From: Urophycis tenuis
Taxonomy: Eukaryota > Chordata > Actinopteri > Gadiformes > Phycidae
Reading direction: 5' to 3'
DNA: 64,000 nucleotides
NCBI GenBank assembly: GCA_036785325.1
Contig: JAXIVH010000016.1
Span: 4,160,748 to 4,224,747, forward strand
Under the pieces are notes generated by a model. It searched no databases. It was not told where the DNA came from and saw nothing but the letters and a program-made list of their open reading frames with translations. The stretch's first letter is position 1; the number at the start of each line of letters is the position of its first letter. Of the stretch, positions 38,601-51,770 are shown piece by piece. The position numbers and the translations under genes are program-made.

Positions 38601-41600
38601 CGGCGCGGTCGTCCCCGCTGAAGGACTCCTCCAACCAGGTGTCGTCCTCCACCGGCCCCCGCTCCCCCAAGCGCCGCGCCAGGAAGCCCGACAAGAAGCG
38701 CCTCTGCAACGGCTCGCTGGCGAGGTCCCCGGTGCCCCCGGCCAGGATCAAGACGGAGAACGTGGTGTCGGATCTGTCGGCCTGCTCCTCCCCTCCCTCC
38801 TCGCTCTCTCCCATGGACGCCTTCCAGGAGGTCAAGGAGCTGACCTTCAAGTCGCTGGTGAAGGAGGAGCGCGGCGAGGACGACGATGGCGGCGGCGGCG
38901 GCGAGCTGAGCACGTTCCACCCGGACTCCAACTACAAGTTCAGCACCTTCCTCATGCTGCTGAAGGACATGCACGACACCAGGGAGATGGAGGGCAAGCC
39001 CCTGACGGTGCCGCCGCCTCCCGTCCTCATCAAGGAGGAGCCCCTGGTCATCCCTACCTCGTCGGGGGGCCGTGACCCACTACTGAAAGGCCCCGCGGGC
39101 GCCCTCCACCAGGGGAGCCGCGGATCAGGGATCAAGGTGGAGAACGGCTGGCCCGGGAAACCCTCGGCGCCGCCGGGCGCCACCACCGCCGCCGCCACCG
39201 CCGCGGCGGGCAGGCCCAGGAAGAAGACCAAGGCGATCATGAAAAACGACACCTACAAATGTGAAGGGTTGCCCGTCCTCTCCCCGGCCGCCTGCGCCGA
39301 CCGGCAGCGCCGGAAGCAGCGTCTCCCCGCCAAGCTCAAGGTCAGCATCCCGGGCCTGTCCCCCGACCTGGCAGACATGGCCTACGGCCGGGAGTTTGTC
39401 AGCGGCCACGCCCACCTGGCGGAGCCCGGCCCTCGGGCCGCCGCCGTGGCCGCCGAGCCCTCGGCCGGCTACCTCGACAGGAGCTGTGAGTCCAAAGTGG
39501 CGCCGAAGAAGCGCTGGCAGATGGCGGAGAGCGCGGCGGAGCGGGCGTCCGGGGGCGCGGGGGGCGGGCCGGGCGGCGAGGTGAACGGGTCCTGCGCGGA
39601 CGCCGGCAGGTTCAGCCCCGAGGGGTCGCCCCAGGTCTCCCTGGGGGACGGGAACCTGTCGGAGGACTGCTCCAACGTCTCGGACTCCAGCGGTAAGGGA
39701 CCCCCGGACCCCCAGACCACCGTGGACCACCGCGGACCGGACCAGGTCCCAGACGTTTGGTAATGAGTGATGAGTGAATTAACGGCTGAATGTGTGTCCC
39801 TTCCTTCCTTCCTTCAGAAAAGCGGCTACGGAGACCAAGTAAAAGACTGCTCGAGGCGAACGAGGAGCACGAACCAATAATATCCCCAAAGAAGAAATCA
39901 AAGAAAAATGCTGAACCCTCCAAAATGGTAAACTAATCATTTGTACACATAAATATATTTATCTATTGCACCATGATAAGCCCTGATAAAAGTAATGGAT
40001 GAAATAGAGCCCTCTCTGGTAACGAGTTAGGTGCGTAAGATGCAAATTGATATGATAATTCATATCAATACCATTCTTTGTGTAAGCTTTACATAAGCAG
40101 GAAAACGTTATCGATAAAGGCTGCTACATCCATTTTCATGACAAAACTCCACCATGTATATATGCTCATACTTAGTTGTCCAGTGTAACACTGTGCTGCC
40201 TCAGTGTGCGACAGCATCTCCTTCAGCAGCGTCTGAGGTTTCTCTGTACTATACTGTATCCACAATGTGTGTGTGTGTGTGCGCCTCCACCTCCACCTTT
40301 CAGACCGGCGATGGAAGCGATGGTAGCCCTGTGGGGGACGGCGCCCCGTGGCCGGCGCCACCCCGTCTCCACCCTTCGTCCGGCACCGTTACCTCAACCT
40401 CCGCCCCGGCCTCCGTTCCCCCCCCGGGTGCAGCCAGGGGCCCCGGGGCCCTGCTGGCCCTGGGGCTGCCTGAGGAGGAGGAGTCCCCGCCGCCCGGACA
40501 GGCCTCCTCCGGAGCATCGTCCCCGGCCTCCTCGGAGGCCGCAGAAGGCACAGAACTACCTCCGGACCCCTGTGAGTGGACCTCTGTGGTGTACCGCTTG
40601 GTGTTTGTCGGGGGCCCGGCTCGGACCGGCGATGGGCACAGTGTGGGATGAGGGCTGACGGAGGAGGATACTGTGCATCACATCTCCTCCTGTGTCTCCC
40701 CCTGTTTTTAAATACAGGGGTTCTGTTGTTTTATTTCAAACATGTGGTCCCTATAGCAGCCCCAGACATCTTGAATGGGGGAAGCCCTTTGTGTTGCTAC
40801 TAAAGGTTTGCCGATGTTCTCCCCGTGTGTTTGTGATCGGGAGCTAAATAAACCTGACGTGACTTGTTATAGCGGTATTACTGGGTCATTAAAGTTCTTG
40901 ACTCTTTTTTTTTTTTTTTTTCCTTTTCAAAGTGTCAGTTTCCCAAGAGAGGAAAAGGCCAAGGAAGCTCTCTCACAGGATCCTGGAATGCACCATAGAA
41001 GAAGTGTCTCTCACTCCAGCCAACAAGAAGGTATAAAGGCTGCATTTTTGTTTTTATTTGACATAAGAGCTCATTTCTTTCTTTTATTTTAGGATAGCTA
41101 ACCCTGCTTATGTTTTTTCCGCCTTCCAGGAGGCAAAGAGACCCTGTGGGATTTCCTCAGAGGCCAAGAAAACTGTTACAGAGACTCAGGTACCACGCAG
41201 CGACACCACCTGGCAACGAGGGGATGGCGCCCGTGTTCTCCGCTCTAACTCCTGGTGAAACGTGTGCCCCCCCCCCCGGTGCAGGTTGAATCCATGAAGA
41301 ACGAGCCCGTCACCCACAGCATCGCCGCCCCCTCCAGCACCGCCGCCTGCTCCCCAGAAACCAGGGGTCCCCCGGGGGTCTTCTCACCAGCCGAGCCCTC
41401 CACCCCCACCGGGTCCAGGACGCCCAAGCAGGAGGCGGAGAGCTGCGCCCTGGAGGCGGGGCTCACCCTGTCCAATGGGACGCTTGCTACTAAATCCCAG
41501 GTGGGCACGCTTTTCAGGATGTTTGAGTCGTTGTGTTCAAATAATGGCTGTAATGGCATCAGGGTTTACCTTTATCTCTATCCATCCATCTCCATCTCTC

Positions 41601-44600
41601 GCTCTTGTTTTCTATATTGTCGCATGTATAAGCAGTCGCTTTGCTTACTTGTCTAATTTGTATGTACTCAAATGAGTCCTGCATGTCTGGGTCTTATCAT
41701 CATTGTTGAGTGCACCTACAGTATTTCACTTTGGACAAAAGTGTTACGCTAAATAAATGTAATGGTGAAGAGCGTGGTGGACGCCGCTCAGCACTTCACT
41801 TCACCAGCCTTGGCGTCAACTTCTCCTGCCTCTTCTGCTCAGGGGGTGAGTCCTGGGGTCAACAGCTTCTGCTCCCAGATGGACGTCAAGGGGAGAACGG
41901 GAGCCACGACTCTGAAGGAGAACGTGTGCCAGGTGAGACCGTCTAATGCGTTTTATTGATTTGAATGCCAGACTCTACACACCCTTCATTCATAAGCAGG
42001 AAGGCAAATGACCGCCCTGTCTCACTGTGTGTGCGTGTCCGTGTGTGTGTGTGTATGTGTGTGTGTGTGTGTGTGTGCGTGTGCGTGCAGATGTGCGAGC
42101 GAGCGGGGGAGCTGGTGCTGTGTGAAGGCCAGTGCTACGGAGCCTTCCACCCGCAGTGTCTCGGCTTGGCCGGCGCCCCCAAAAGGAAATTCCTCTGTCG
42201 TGAATGCAGTACAGGTGGGTGGATTCCCACTGTTGACCGCTTTCCTTCGAGCACAACCCGATACCCCCCGTTGAGATATATATGTGTGTTTATGTATACA
42301 CGAATCCGGTTTCAGTTTCAGACCATGCCGCGTTCACAAGACTCACTTCCTCAGTCTTAGGTTTCGTTTTCTTTGCGTCTACAGAGCAGGGAGAGCAGGT
42401 GTAGAAGGTCTGAAGGAGGATGTTGAGATGTTCACTGCAAAGGTCCAGCAGTGGACATTTGTGAGCTGGCACCAACGTGCTGTCGAAGCTTTAACTAATA
42501 GTCTTTTAGTTTAACACTCGGTATAGTCAGTAGCATTGCAACTCTGTATGCACCTCCTTTTGAAGGAACATTGTGTCAGATTATATGCCCTTTATTTTGT
42601 GAATATTGTTTTATTTTATGTTCAATGCCGTTTTTTCTATTGACTTTTCAATCACGAGGGCTGAGCGCCATTGACATTGTCCACAGAAGACTCCCAAATA
42701 AACCTTTTCCGTGGCCTCCCAGGTGTGCACACGTGCCACACGTGCAAGAAGGCGGGCGGCGGGGTGAAGCGTTGCGTGATTCCCATGTGCGGCAAGTTCT
42801 ACCACACGGACTGCGTCATGGCCTCCTCGGCCAGCCAGCCCCAGAACAAGGGCTTCCGCTGCTCGCTGCACGTGTGCCTGGCCTGCCACATCGCCAACCC
42901 CCTGGGCATCGGCAGCTCCAAAGGTGAGCGCCGCCGCCAGGCCGCGCCAGGCCGCGACCGCGCAGGCGTGTGTCACAATAGCGCCGTCGTGCGGAAACTC
43001 CAAAACGTTAACCTCGAGTGTCTTCATGTTTGTATCACGTAGCCGCGGGGGCAGCCGCCGGCCTACTGGTTAGGGCTTCGGACTTGTAACCGGAGGGTTG
43101 CCGGTTCGAACCCCGACCAGTACTGAACGGCTGAAGTGCCCTTGAGCAAGGCACCTCACCCCTAACTGCTCCCCGAGCGCAGCTCACTGCCTCGGGATTA
43201 GTGTGTGCTTCACCTCACTGTGTGCCTCACCATCACTGTGTGCTGAGTGTATTTCCACTAATTAACGATTGGGTTAAATGCAGAGGCCAAATTTCCCTCA
43301 CGGGTTCAAAAGAGTAACTCTTCTTCTTCTTGTAGGCATGAATACGATCGAATGTGTACGTTGCAAAATACATTTCCAGTGTTTCCATGAAAACAGTTGA
43401 AGGCTGTAGGCCTCAAGTAACCACACAGCGTTGAACTCTCAACACGCTGACTTGTCTACGTCGTTACGCAATACGTTTCCGTTTCTGTTTAGAAGTTGTG
43501 GTCGTTGTTGTGCGTGTCGCTGAGCCGTCTCTCCCCCCCCCCCCCCCCCCCCCCCGCTGTGTGGCGGCCGCAGGTCGACTCGCCCGCTGCGTGCGCTGCC
43601 CGGTGGCTTACCACGCCAACGACAACTGCATGCCCGCCGGCAGCCTGGTGTTGGCCAACAACAGCTTCCTCTGTCCCAACCACTTCACGCCGCGCAAGGG
43701 ATGCAAGAACCACGAGCACATCAACGTCAGCTGGTGCTTTGTCTGCTCTGAAGGTCAGCAGGGGGGCATGGGGAGGGTCAAAGCTTCTAGCAGGGTGTGT
43801 GGAGGGAGGAGGAGGAGGAGGAGGAGGAGGAGATGTGCTGATGTCTCATTAACATGTTGAGGATGAATGCGTGATGGGGGAGACGTGGGGGGTAGGATAG
43901 TGTAGTCGTTGCGGTGTTGGATGAATCCACACCCAAAGTTCTGGGTTTCAACCCCAGTAGCCACAGTCTGCCTGGATCCTGCGCCCTTGAGCAAGATGCA
44001 TATCAAATCCCTACCGACCTTGTCAAAAGTTGAATAAAAAAAAAAAAATCGAAGTGGCTTCAGATTAACTTCTCTGCTAATGACTAAATACTTATTGGAA
44101 GTCGCTTTGGACAAAAGCGTCTGCTAAATGCCCTAAATGTAAATAGTAGTGTGGTTCTCAACCTTTTTGTGTTGGTGGTGAACGCCTGGCGTGTGTCTGT
44201 CTCTAGGCGGAAGTCTCTTGTGCTGTGAGTCCTGTCCTGCTGCATTTCACCGGGAATGTCTCAACATTGAGATGCCCCAGGGCAGCTGGTTCTGCAACGA
44301 CTGCAAGGCGGGGAAGAAGCCGCGTATAAAGGACATCCTGTGGGTCAAGTGGGCTCGCTACAGGTAAGGGCTCAGGATGCCTGCTGCCCTCGGTTCATGT
44401 ATCGCTCGTATCGTAGTGACACCAATAGCATTGTTGGCATGTTTTACATGAATGAGGTGTTGCCAGGTAAATCAGGTCATTGGTACAGCACATTGAAGGA
44501 ATGTCATTTGATTGTTCAGGTTATTAATGTGGATCCTGCTTGATAATGTCCTGTCTTATGATGGTAATAACAGAGGATTTATAAAGCACATCTTATCTTC

Positions 44601-47600
44601 ACTGAAGTGATAAAACGCGCTGATCCGCTCTGTGCCGTTCCTGTTTGAGGCTATCTCTGTGGCAGAGCTCAATGTTCAACCTGTGTGGCTCAATGTTCAA
44701 CCTGTGTGGCTCAATGTTCAACCTGCCAGTGTCGGCTGAGGATGTTGACATCACGTGTCATTTTTTTGTGAAACCCCAGAGGGCAGCGTGTTGACGTGGA
44801 CATGAACCACAAAATGACGTGATGATGATGATGATGAGCGACGTCGCTGGCCACCGCGGTGAAACATTTGGTTTTGGTTTCAGCAGATCTCTGAGGGTTT
44901 GTGACCGCCTGTGTTTCCCTCAGATGGTGGCCCGCGGAGGTCTGCCTGGCCAAAGACGTCCCGGAGAACATCTTGAGGATGAAGCACGAGGTGGGCGAGT
45001 TTCCGGTGCAGTTCTTCGGCTCCAAGGACTTTGTGTGGACCTACCAGGCGAGGGTGTTCCCCTACATGGAGGGAGACACGCACAACATCGAGAAGATGGG
45101 CAAAGGAGCCGACGCCATCTACAAGAAAGGTACGCAAAGATGTCTTTAGAATGTTATTGTCAAACTATTTTTTTCACTATTTCTTTTGGAATAAAAGTGT
45201 AAGGTAGTGGAGATAAGAGTGGAAAGAGGAGTGCGTTGGAAGGGTCTTCCCCTGATCCGCCCCTCTCTGTATCCTCCCCTCAGCCCTGACCGAAGCAGCG
45301 GAGCGCTTCAGAGAGCTGCAGGCCGAGAAGGAGATGAGACAGCTCCAGGAGGACAGGAAGAACGACAAGAAGCCCCCGCCCTACAGACACATCAAGGTAC
45401 CGCATCTGCAAAACGCGCCTCATTTACATTTTTCATTTCGGGCATTTAGCAGACGCTTTTATCCAAAGCGACTTACAAAGAGCACACTCGCGCTGCCCTC
45501 CCTTCAAAAGACTCAAAAATTCAACAGACTCTTTTCTTAAAATTTGAATGGTTTTTGTGGGGGGGGTTTTTTCAGGTCAACCGACCCATCGGCAAGGTGC
45601 AGATCATCACGGCCGACCTGTCTGAGATCCCGCGCTGCAACTGCAAGGTGTCGGACGAGAACCCGTGCGGCGTGGACTCGGAGTGCATCAACCGCATGCT
45701 GATGTACGAGTGCCACCCGCAGGTGTGCGTGGCCGGGGAGCGCTGCCAGAACCAGGCCTACACCAAGCGGCAGTACTCCCCGGTGGAGATCTTCCGCACC
45801 CTGGCCCGGGGCTGGGGGCTGCGCGCCGTCTTCGACATCAAGAAGGTGGGAAGGCCTCAAAATAAGATATACTTTTTAATACATTTTAATATTTTTTGGC
45901 TAACATTTTTCTGGGGGGGCAATGCTTGTAACCTTTTTGTTAAATTGAATTTTCTCTGTCTCGTACATTTATTTTTTAACTCGGTTTCCTCTTTTTTTTT
46001 CTAATTGGATGGTTCTTGGAACCTATGTTTTTATTATTCTTTACCTCCAGTATTGACCTTGAAAACTCACTCCACCATTTTCTTTCTCTTTCTTTTTCTT
46101 TAACCCCGGGTGACCGCAATTGTTTTTTTTTTTTTTTTTTTGTGGGTGTTTCACCCCAACCCCCATGAACGGACGCATTGTCGTCCTCTACTGCAAAGTA
46201 AAAATGTTGGTCGAGGCGGTCGACCATTTATTGGAGGTGCTGCGCCCTCGACAGCTGTGGGGAAACCCTGATAGACCAATGTGTTTTAAACCACACATAC
46301 AATAAAGCATAATTGAGCCACACACATTTAAAAATATATTGTATGTGATTCGACGGTGGGTCTGCCCTGGCGATTCGGCTTCAACGGAGCAGAGTCTTTG
46401 TGGTGGACATCGGCGGTGTTGAATGTGTTTCTCTGTCCCTCCTGTTCTCAGGGAGCCTTCGTGAATGAGTATGTGGGGGAGGTGATAGACGAGGAGGAAT
46501 GTCGAGCCAGGATCCGACACGCACAGGAGAATGACATCTGTAACTTTTACATGCTTACACTGGACAAGGTTAGTTCTTCTGGTCCTTTTTTTTTTTTTTA
46601 TCAGGAAAAGCGTGTTCAAATACGCACGCCAAATACACCTCCCTCCCAACAGTGTTGACGTTGTGCAGATTAGGCTATATCCGGTTCAATGAAAGCATAT
46701 TTTACTTATATAATTTTGACTGCTATAATGCTTGTCTGCTTAAATTGAAGTTTGAAATCGCTGTTGTTCCAGCTGTAGACGTTAGCCTGTAATTACATTT
46801 TCACTAGTGCCCCAAATAAATTTAAATGGTTACATTTATTAAAACCATATTTGTCAGCATGGGCTCCAATCCCCCACCAAACTCTCCAGAGTGAAGTGGA
46901 TTCCCCGCTAAAACGGTTGGCAATTAAATATGTATTAGTTGGCAGTCCTGCCCATAATTTGCTCATGGTTACACATGTTGTTCGCTAAATGTTCCTGTTG
47001 CAAGCTTGTGGATCTGACAGTATTTTTTCTGAACGTAATGAAGGACCGGATTATCGACGCCGGGCCCAAGGGGAACCAGGCTCGCTTCATGAACCACTGC
47101 TGCCAGCCCAACTGTGAGACCCAGAAGTGGACGGTGAACGGCGACACCAGAGTGGGGCTGTTTGCCCTTCAGGACATTCCCAAAGGTCAGAGGGATGCCA
47201 GCTCCTTGGCATTGTCTTGCTTTTTGATGGTGGCCATTTTGTTCACTTTATTAGAATGTAGGGTGAAAATGATGGTGTAAACATGAAACCAAAATGGTCT
47301 TGGAGAACATTGTGGTGCTTATTCACTGTACAACCCCCCCCCCCCCCGAAACAGGTGTGGAGCTGACCTTCAACTACAACCTGGAGTGTCTGGGCAATGG
47401 GAAAACGGTCTGCAAGTGTGGGGCGCCCAACTGCAGTGGGTTCCTGGGGGTCCGACCCAAGGTACAGGTCTCAACTTTATATTAAACGAGCCGATATTAA
47501 ACTGTTATGTATCTGCAGGGGCAGGATGAAATACTCCAGTGGTTAGAGTGCTGAAGGGTTCTGTATTTGAACCCCAATGTTCAGTCTACCTGTAGTCATC

Positions 47601-49637
47601 CTTCAGCACCATATCTCGTCCTCTGCCTGGTCGTGGATGATATTGATCTAAAATTGCATTGTGTGTTGGATAAAGGCTGCATGCCCTACCTACCTGTCGA
47701 GGTAATAATGGTAACACACAGCGAGGGAGACTATCATTATCAACTATGCTCTCTGACTGTGTGTAATGGCAATAAACTTGGCAATATTGCCTGTCTACGG
47801 ACAGCTGGGCCAGTTTCCATCGGCACGCCTTTGGGTTCACCAAAAATCTTTCCCCGCAAGCTCCACTACAACGTCTTTGTCTGTTTTTGTCGTTGTTTCT
47901 CAGAACCAGCCGTCGGCTGAGAAGCTCAAGCTGAAGGAGGGCAGGAAGAAGCTTCCGGTGAAGAAGAAGAGCAAGCCAGAGCTGACCAAGGAGAGGGAGG
48001 ATGAGTGCTTCAGCTGTGGCGACGGCGGGCAGATCGTGTCGTGCAAGAAGCCCGGCTGTCCGAAGGTGTACCACGCAGACTGCCTCAACTTGGCCAAGAG
48101 ACCTGCAGGCAAGTGTTTGTGTGTTTGTGTGTGTGTGTGTGCGTGTGTGTGTGTGTGTGTGTGTGCATGTGTGCGTGTGCGTGTGAGCTTGAACCGTCAG
48201 TTTGAAGGCTGAGCCACCCTAAATGGGCGACCTTGTCCGAAGTGGTTTCTTCCTGTTCCCAGCCGGAGTTTTGGGGAGTTTTTTTTTTTCCTTTGCTTAT
48301 CAAGGCCTGCTGCCAATTCCGAACTTAGACCTGTCAGGCCCTTCTGAGTCATAAATTAGGGCTTTGCAGTCAAGTGCATATTTATCAAAATTGTGTTTTT
48401 GGCTAATTGAGCCATCAAGCTTGATTGCCAAGCGAATCATGAAAGGTTGCAATTCATTTATAAAAAGAAAATAAACAGCAAAAACGTACATTTACCTTAC
48501 TTTGCACTCCTGTCACATCCAAATAAAATTGCAAACCTTTGCAACTCAGCAATTGCTTTCTTAGTTATACACTATACATTCTTATTCTGTGCCACATTTA
48601 ATTGATAATCTGTGAAAAGTAATCACAATGATAATTGTCGTCTTAATCGCGCCGCCCACCATGACTTGCGACGTGATCACGCGCAGCATCGTGACAGAAT
48701 GTGACCCCGGCGCCGTTGGTTTTCCGCGTTCCCTAACGACTCCTGCCCTCCGTGTCCCTCAGGCCGCTGGGAGTGTCCCTGGCACCAGTGCGACGCGTGC
48801 GGCAAGGAGGCGGCCTCCTTCTGCGAGATGTGCCCCAGCTCCTACTGCAAGGAGCACCGGGACGGCATGCTCTTCATCTCCAAGCTGGACGGCAAGCTGT
48901 CCTGCTGCGAGCACGACCCGTGCGGTCCCGACCCCCTGGAGCCCGGGGAGATCCGAGAGTACGCCCCCCCGGGCCCGGCCCTGGCCGCCATGGCCGCCAT
49001 GGCGCCCGGGTCCGTCGGCGGTCCGGGTCCCTCCCTCCTCCCCTGCGTCGGCGCTCCGCTGGAGCCCCGGCCCGACTCGCACCCCGCAGCCCCGCTGCCC
49101 GTGGCGGGACTGGTCGTCGGGTCGGCCGTGGCCGCGGCGAAGCTGGGGCCGCCGCCCCGCCTCTACATCAACACCAAGACGGCCACCTCCAGCTTCCTGC
49201 CCACCGGCCAGGCCTACGGGTCGGACGGGTCCGAGGAGGCGGTGTCCTCCCCCGAGGGCTCGTCTAAGGGTCAGGGGGAGGTGGAGGATGAAGAGGTGGA
49301 TGAAGAGGTGGATGGGGAGGTGGAAGAAGGGGAGGTGGAGGATGGGGAGATGGACGAGGAGGAGGAGGAGGAGGAGGACGACGACGATGAAGAGGGGGAA
49401 GAGGAGGACGATGAGGAGGATGAGGACGACGATGAGGAGGAGGAGGAGGTGGATGATGAGATGGAGATTGTGGAAGATGAGGAGAACAATAATCCACAGT
49501 ATGACAAGGAGGAGGAGGAGGATGACGATGGGGAGGTGTACAACTCATGGGGGGACTATGTGGAGGGTGAGGAAGACGACGACGGTGTCGTGGAGGGTGA
49601 CGATATGGGTGAATGGGGGAGAGTGGAGGATGACTGA
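35660..49637 (+). CDS. nsd1: Histone H3K36 methyltransferase NSD1 (complete, 22 coding exons)
   Basis: Nuclear enzyme that mono- and dimethylates H3K36. Exons: 35660-36562 (exon starts 35643), 36876-37017, 37169-37341, 37697-39692, 39818-39927, 40304-40571, 40933-41030, 41130-41189, 41285-41500, 41843-41932, 42091-42214, 42723-42923, 43574-43753, 44207-44363, 44924-45129, 45284-45396, 45576-45845, 46452-46568, 47044-47185, 47355-47461, 47904-48108, 48763-49637; 2250 residues (human 2696). Start MNQSY matches human MDQTC. Order: PWWP-1 (RRPWWPC) about 310-405; long disordered part including YKFSTFLMLLKDMHD; PHD fingers from 1353; PWWP-2 (RWWPAEVC) about 1573; AWS about 1690-1740; SET to about 1873 with NHCCQPNC and FNYNLECLGNG; post-SET CKCGAPNCSGFLG; PHD plus C5HCH finger (CPWHQCDACGKEAASFCEMC) from 1910. 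The last 120 residues are almost all Glu/Asp. NSD1 rather than NSD2/NSD3 by length and the LLKDMHD block. The donor at 48109 is GC. Confidence 0.95.
42030..42090 (+). repeat. (GT)n tract forming an nsd1 acceptor
   Basis: TG/CG dinucleotides run from about 42030 up to the acceptor GTGCGTGCAG at 42090, which starts the first PHD exon. There is no ordinary pyrimidine tract. Confidence 0.9.
43051..43318 (+). repeat. tRNA-derived SINE, family A, copy 3
   Basis: In the nsd1 intron 42924-43573. Same head, core and tail as the copies at 2139 and 8652, with a short deletion in the GCGCCGCTGTTGCAG part. Poly-C follows before the acceptor (43531-43555). Confidence 0.85.
43890..44147 (+). repeat. tRNA-derived SINE of another family
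   Basis: TAGTGTAGTCGTTGCGGTG and GTTCTGGGTTTCAACCCC look like A and B boxes. CTTGAGCAAGATGCATATC and the final AAGTCGCTTTGGACAAAAGC show the same core and tail types as the other SINEs. It has an internal poly-A. Just 5' of it is a (GGA)n run at 43807-43833. Confidence 0.6.
44667..44724 (+). repeat. 21-bp tandem repeat, 2.8 copies
   Basis: Unit GCTCAATGTTCAACCTGTGT plus G, at 44667, 44688 and 44709 (partial), in an nsd1 intron. Confidence 0.9.
45424..45480 (-). repeat. SINE tail fragment, reverse orientation
   Basis: GCATTTAGCAGACGCTTTT and CCAAAGCGACTTACAAAG are the reverse complement of the family B tail. Only the 3' end remains, about 28 bp after the nsd1 donor at 45397. Confidence 0.8.
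47515..47780 (+). repeat. Possible SINE-derived segment in an nsd1 intron
   Basis: CTCCAGTGGTTAGAGTGCTG with GTATTTGAACCCC resembles a decayed tRNA head. The rest shows no core I can match, so the call is tentative. Confidence 0.35.
48109..48310 (+). repeat. (TG)n after the nsd1 GC donor, plus a repeat fragment
   Basis: 48115-48186 is a TG/CG tract starting six bases into the intron. 48205-48300 (GGCTGAGCCACCC, CTTCCTGTTCCCAGCC, a poly-T run) resembles a dispersed teleost repeat fragment. Confidence 0.7.
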
Positions 49638-51770
49638 CCGTCGATGTGCCGATCTCCCCCGCCCGCCCGCCCTCCCACCCAGATCTCTTTACTTTGACTG
49701 AAGTTGACCAAGCATTCCTAAGAAGTTACATCAGCCACGATGCTCGGTAGACATTTTGTTTTCGGAGGCGGGAAAAAGATGGGGGAAGGGACAATGGCTG
49801 AGAGACTTTATCCACTTGGTACCGAAGTTGAATGCAACATTGCCTTCGTGCTGGTATGCTGCGTTGCCTTCCCGTCCCCCGCGGGGTTGTGGACTTGACT
49901 GCGGGGATGTGTACTGGTGCTATGGCCCGAGGACTGACCCCATCGGCCCCTTTATACTAACTGTCAATATGCTTCTTTGTGTCTGGTGCTGTCATGTTGT
50001 TGTTTTTTTTTTCTCTCAAAAAGTTGTTTACATTTTTTTTGTTGCCTTTTTTTATGTTTGGAATACAAAAAAAAAAAAGATGGGAAAAACCTCAGCTCGT
50101 CTCTTACTGTCATCACACGGCCTTCCTATCCTGTTGTCATAGTTTTTGACTTGTCTTTTTCTCAGTGCAAGTGTCGTCCACACCGCGTTTTCATCGGTCA
50201 ATGTTAAACGGAGACCTAACAACTGCTTGATGAATATGAGGATGGCAAGAATAAATCCATTTCAATACAAATTTAATGTAAAATGTTGTTTTTCCAGGAA
50301 GAGTCAAACAAACCCCGTTTTGTTTATAATTGTCAGGTAGGCCGCCAATGCAAGGCACAGTGCTTGAGACGCCGTAGCTAATGAGGCATCTGTTGTCTTG
50401 TTGCTATGGGAACACTCTGAGACGGAAAGGTTTGTGAAGGGTTAACCTCGGTCAAGAGTCACAAGTTCGACGACACTAACTACCAGATGTTTGGTTCGGG
50501 GGTGCTGTTGGAATCCAATACAAACTGATCCAGAGATCAGCTGTTCTGTCATAAGCATTGTGACATTTATTTTTTATTTTTTATTAAATAAACCAAATCT
50601 TGCGGGATCAGATTTGTTGTGCTGTGCGTTGAGTGGTCAGGTTTTATATTATTTACTGTACAGATATGCTTGTACTTTTAATTTGAAAATTAAAACGATT
50701 TAAATCAGTGATATGGTGCTGGAATCCCTTTGGCACATATTCCATGGTGCAGTAGCCAAATATAAATTGGCCAAAGCAAACTGTGGATATCTGACATGAG
50801 TCTAGATCAACGTTCATATTTCTGTTTGTAGTCAGGCAGCTACTCCATCAGGTTGGTGACCTTTGTTGTTCAAGCTGTGAGTCCTACAGCTATTTTGTTG
50901 TGTCTTGAAGTTGTATTCTGTCATGTCTGCTTTGGTTTTGTTCTCATTCAGTTTGAGTTGAAAAGTTTTTATTTATTTTTTTTATGGGAAATTATTTTAG
51001 TTGGCTCATTTTTTTTCTGGCTGTGGTGGCCATGTAGTTCACAATGTGTTTAGCTTATCTACTCTTACACAAACCTTTTCTACATAGAAACATAGTTTTT
51101 ATACTGGTAGCAAACATGTTCGAGGGATTACAAACAAATGTCCAAGCAGTGAAAACTTGATTTGAATGTCATTGTAAAAAAAACAACGTATGATCAAACC
51201 TATAAAGTAATTGAGTGTTGGATGAAAACAAAAGAATGTACTGCATTTGCAGGTTTTGGGGAAAAAAATATTTCCATTAAGCACTTCTAGTTTACACTGC
51301 ATAGTTATCAGTCGGTCATCACCCTTAAAACACATGCAGGTAATGTAGGCCTACCATTTTGTTACTGAGTTTTGTACTTCTTGATAGTCTAGTATTTTAC
51401 ATTGTCATGTATAATATTTTTAAGCACAATACCAATTGAGTTTCATACAAAGTGTTGCCTCCTCATGGGAAAATCCTGCAAAGAAATGTTTTAATCCAAC
51501 TGTACTGTTCTCATGAATAATCTATGTGTTAGTAAAGTTTTATGACAGCATTTTAGTCAAATTCTATGTTACCCTTTTCTGGCCTCTAGACATAACCACA
51601 TCCTATGCAGAATACATAATTCAGAAAGCATATACACCGTTTACAAAAACATCACATCTACAAGATTATGGTGGCCATGTACAATTCCTCAGGCCTGTCC
51701 AGTAGGTGGCACAGTCGCCACGAGTGTCTCATCACTTTCCACAAAGAAGAAACCCACTGGTGACGTAATA
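49638..51770 (+). other. nsd1: nsd1 3' UTR and intergenic sequence to slu7
   Basis: AATAAA near 50251 and near 50586 are candidate poly(A) signals, so the UTR is 0.6-1 kb or longer. From about 50710 to 51770 the sequence is AT-rich with no supported gene. Many T and A runs are present. Confidence 0.5.

Noticed and set aside
49264..49548. Pro/His-rich and Ser-rich antisense ORFs
   Set aside because: Antisense of the NSD1 acidic tail; the sense frame is coding and fits the gene model.
35660..49637. NSD2 or NSD3
   Set aside because: Those are about 1400 residues and lack the long second coding block with LLKDMHD; NSD2 also has an HMG box, not seen here.
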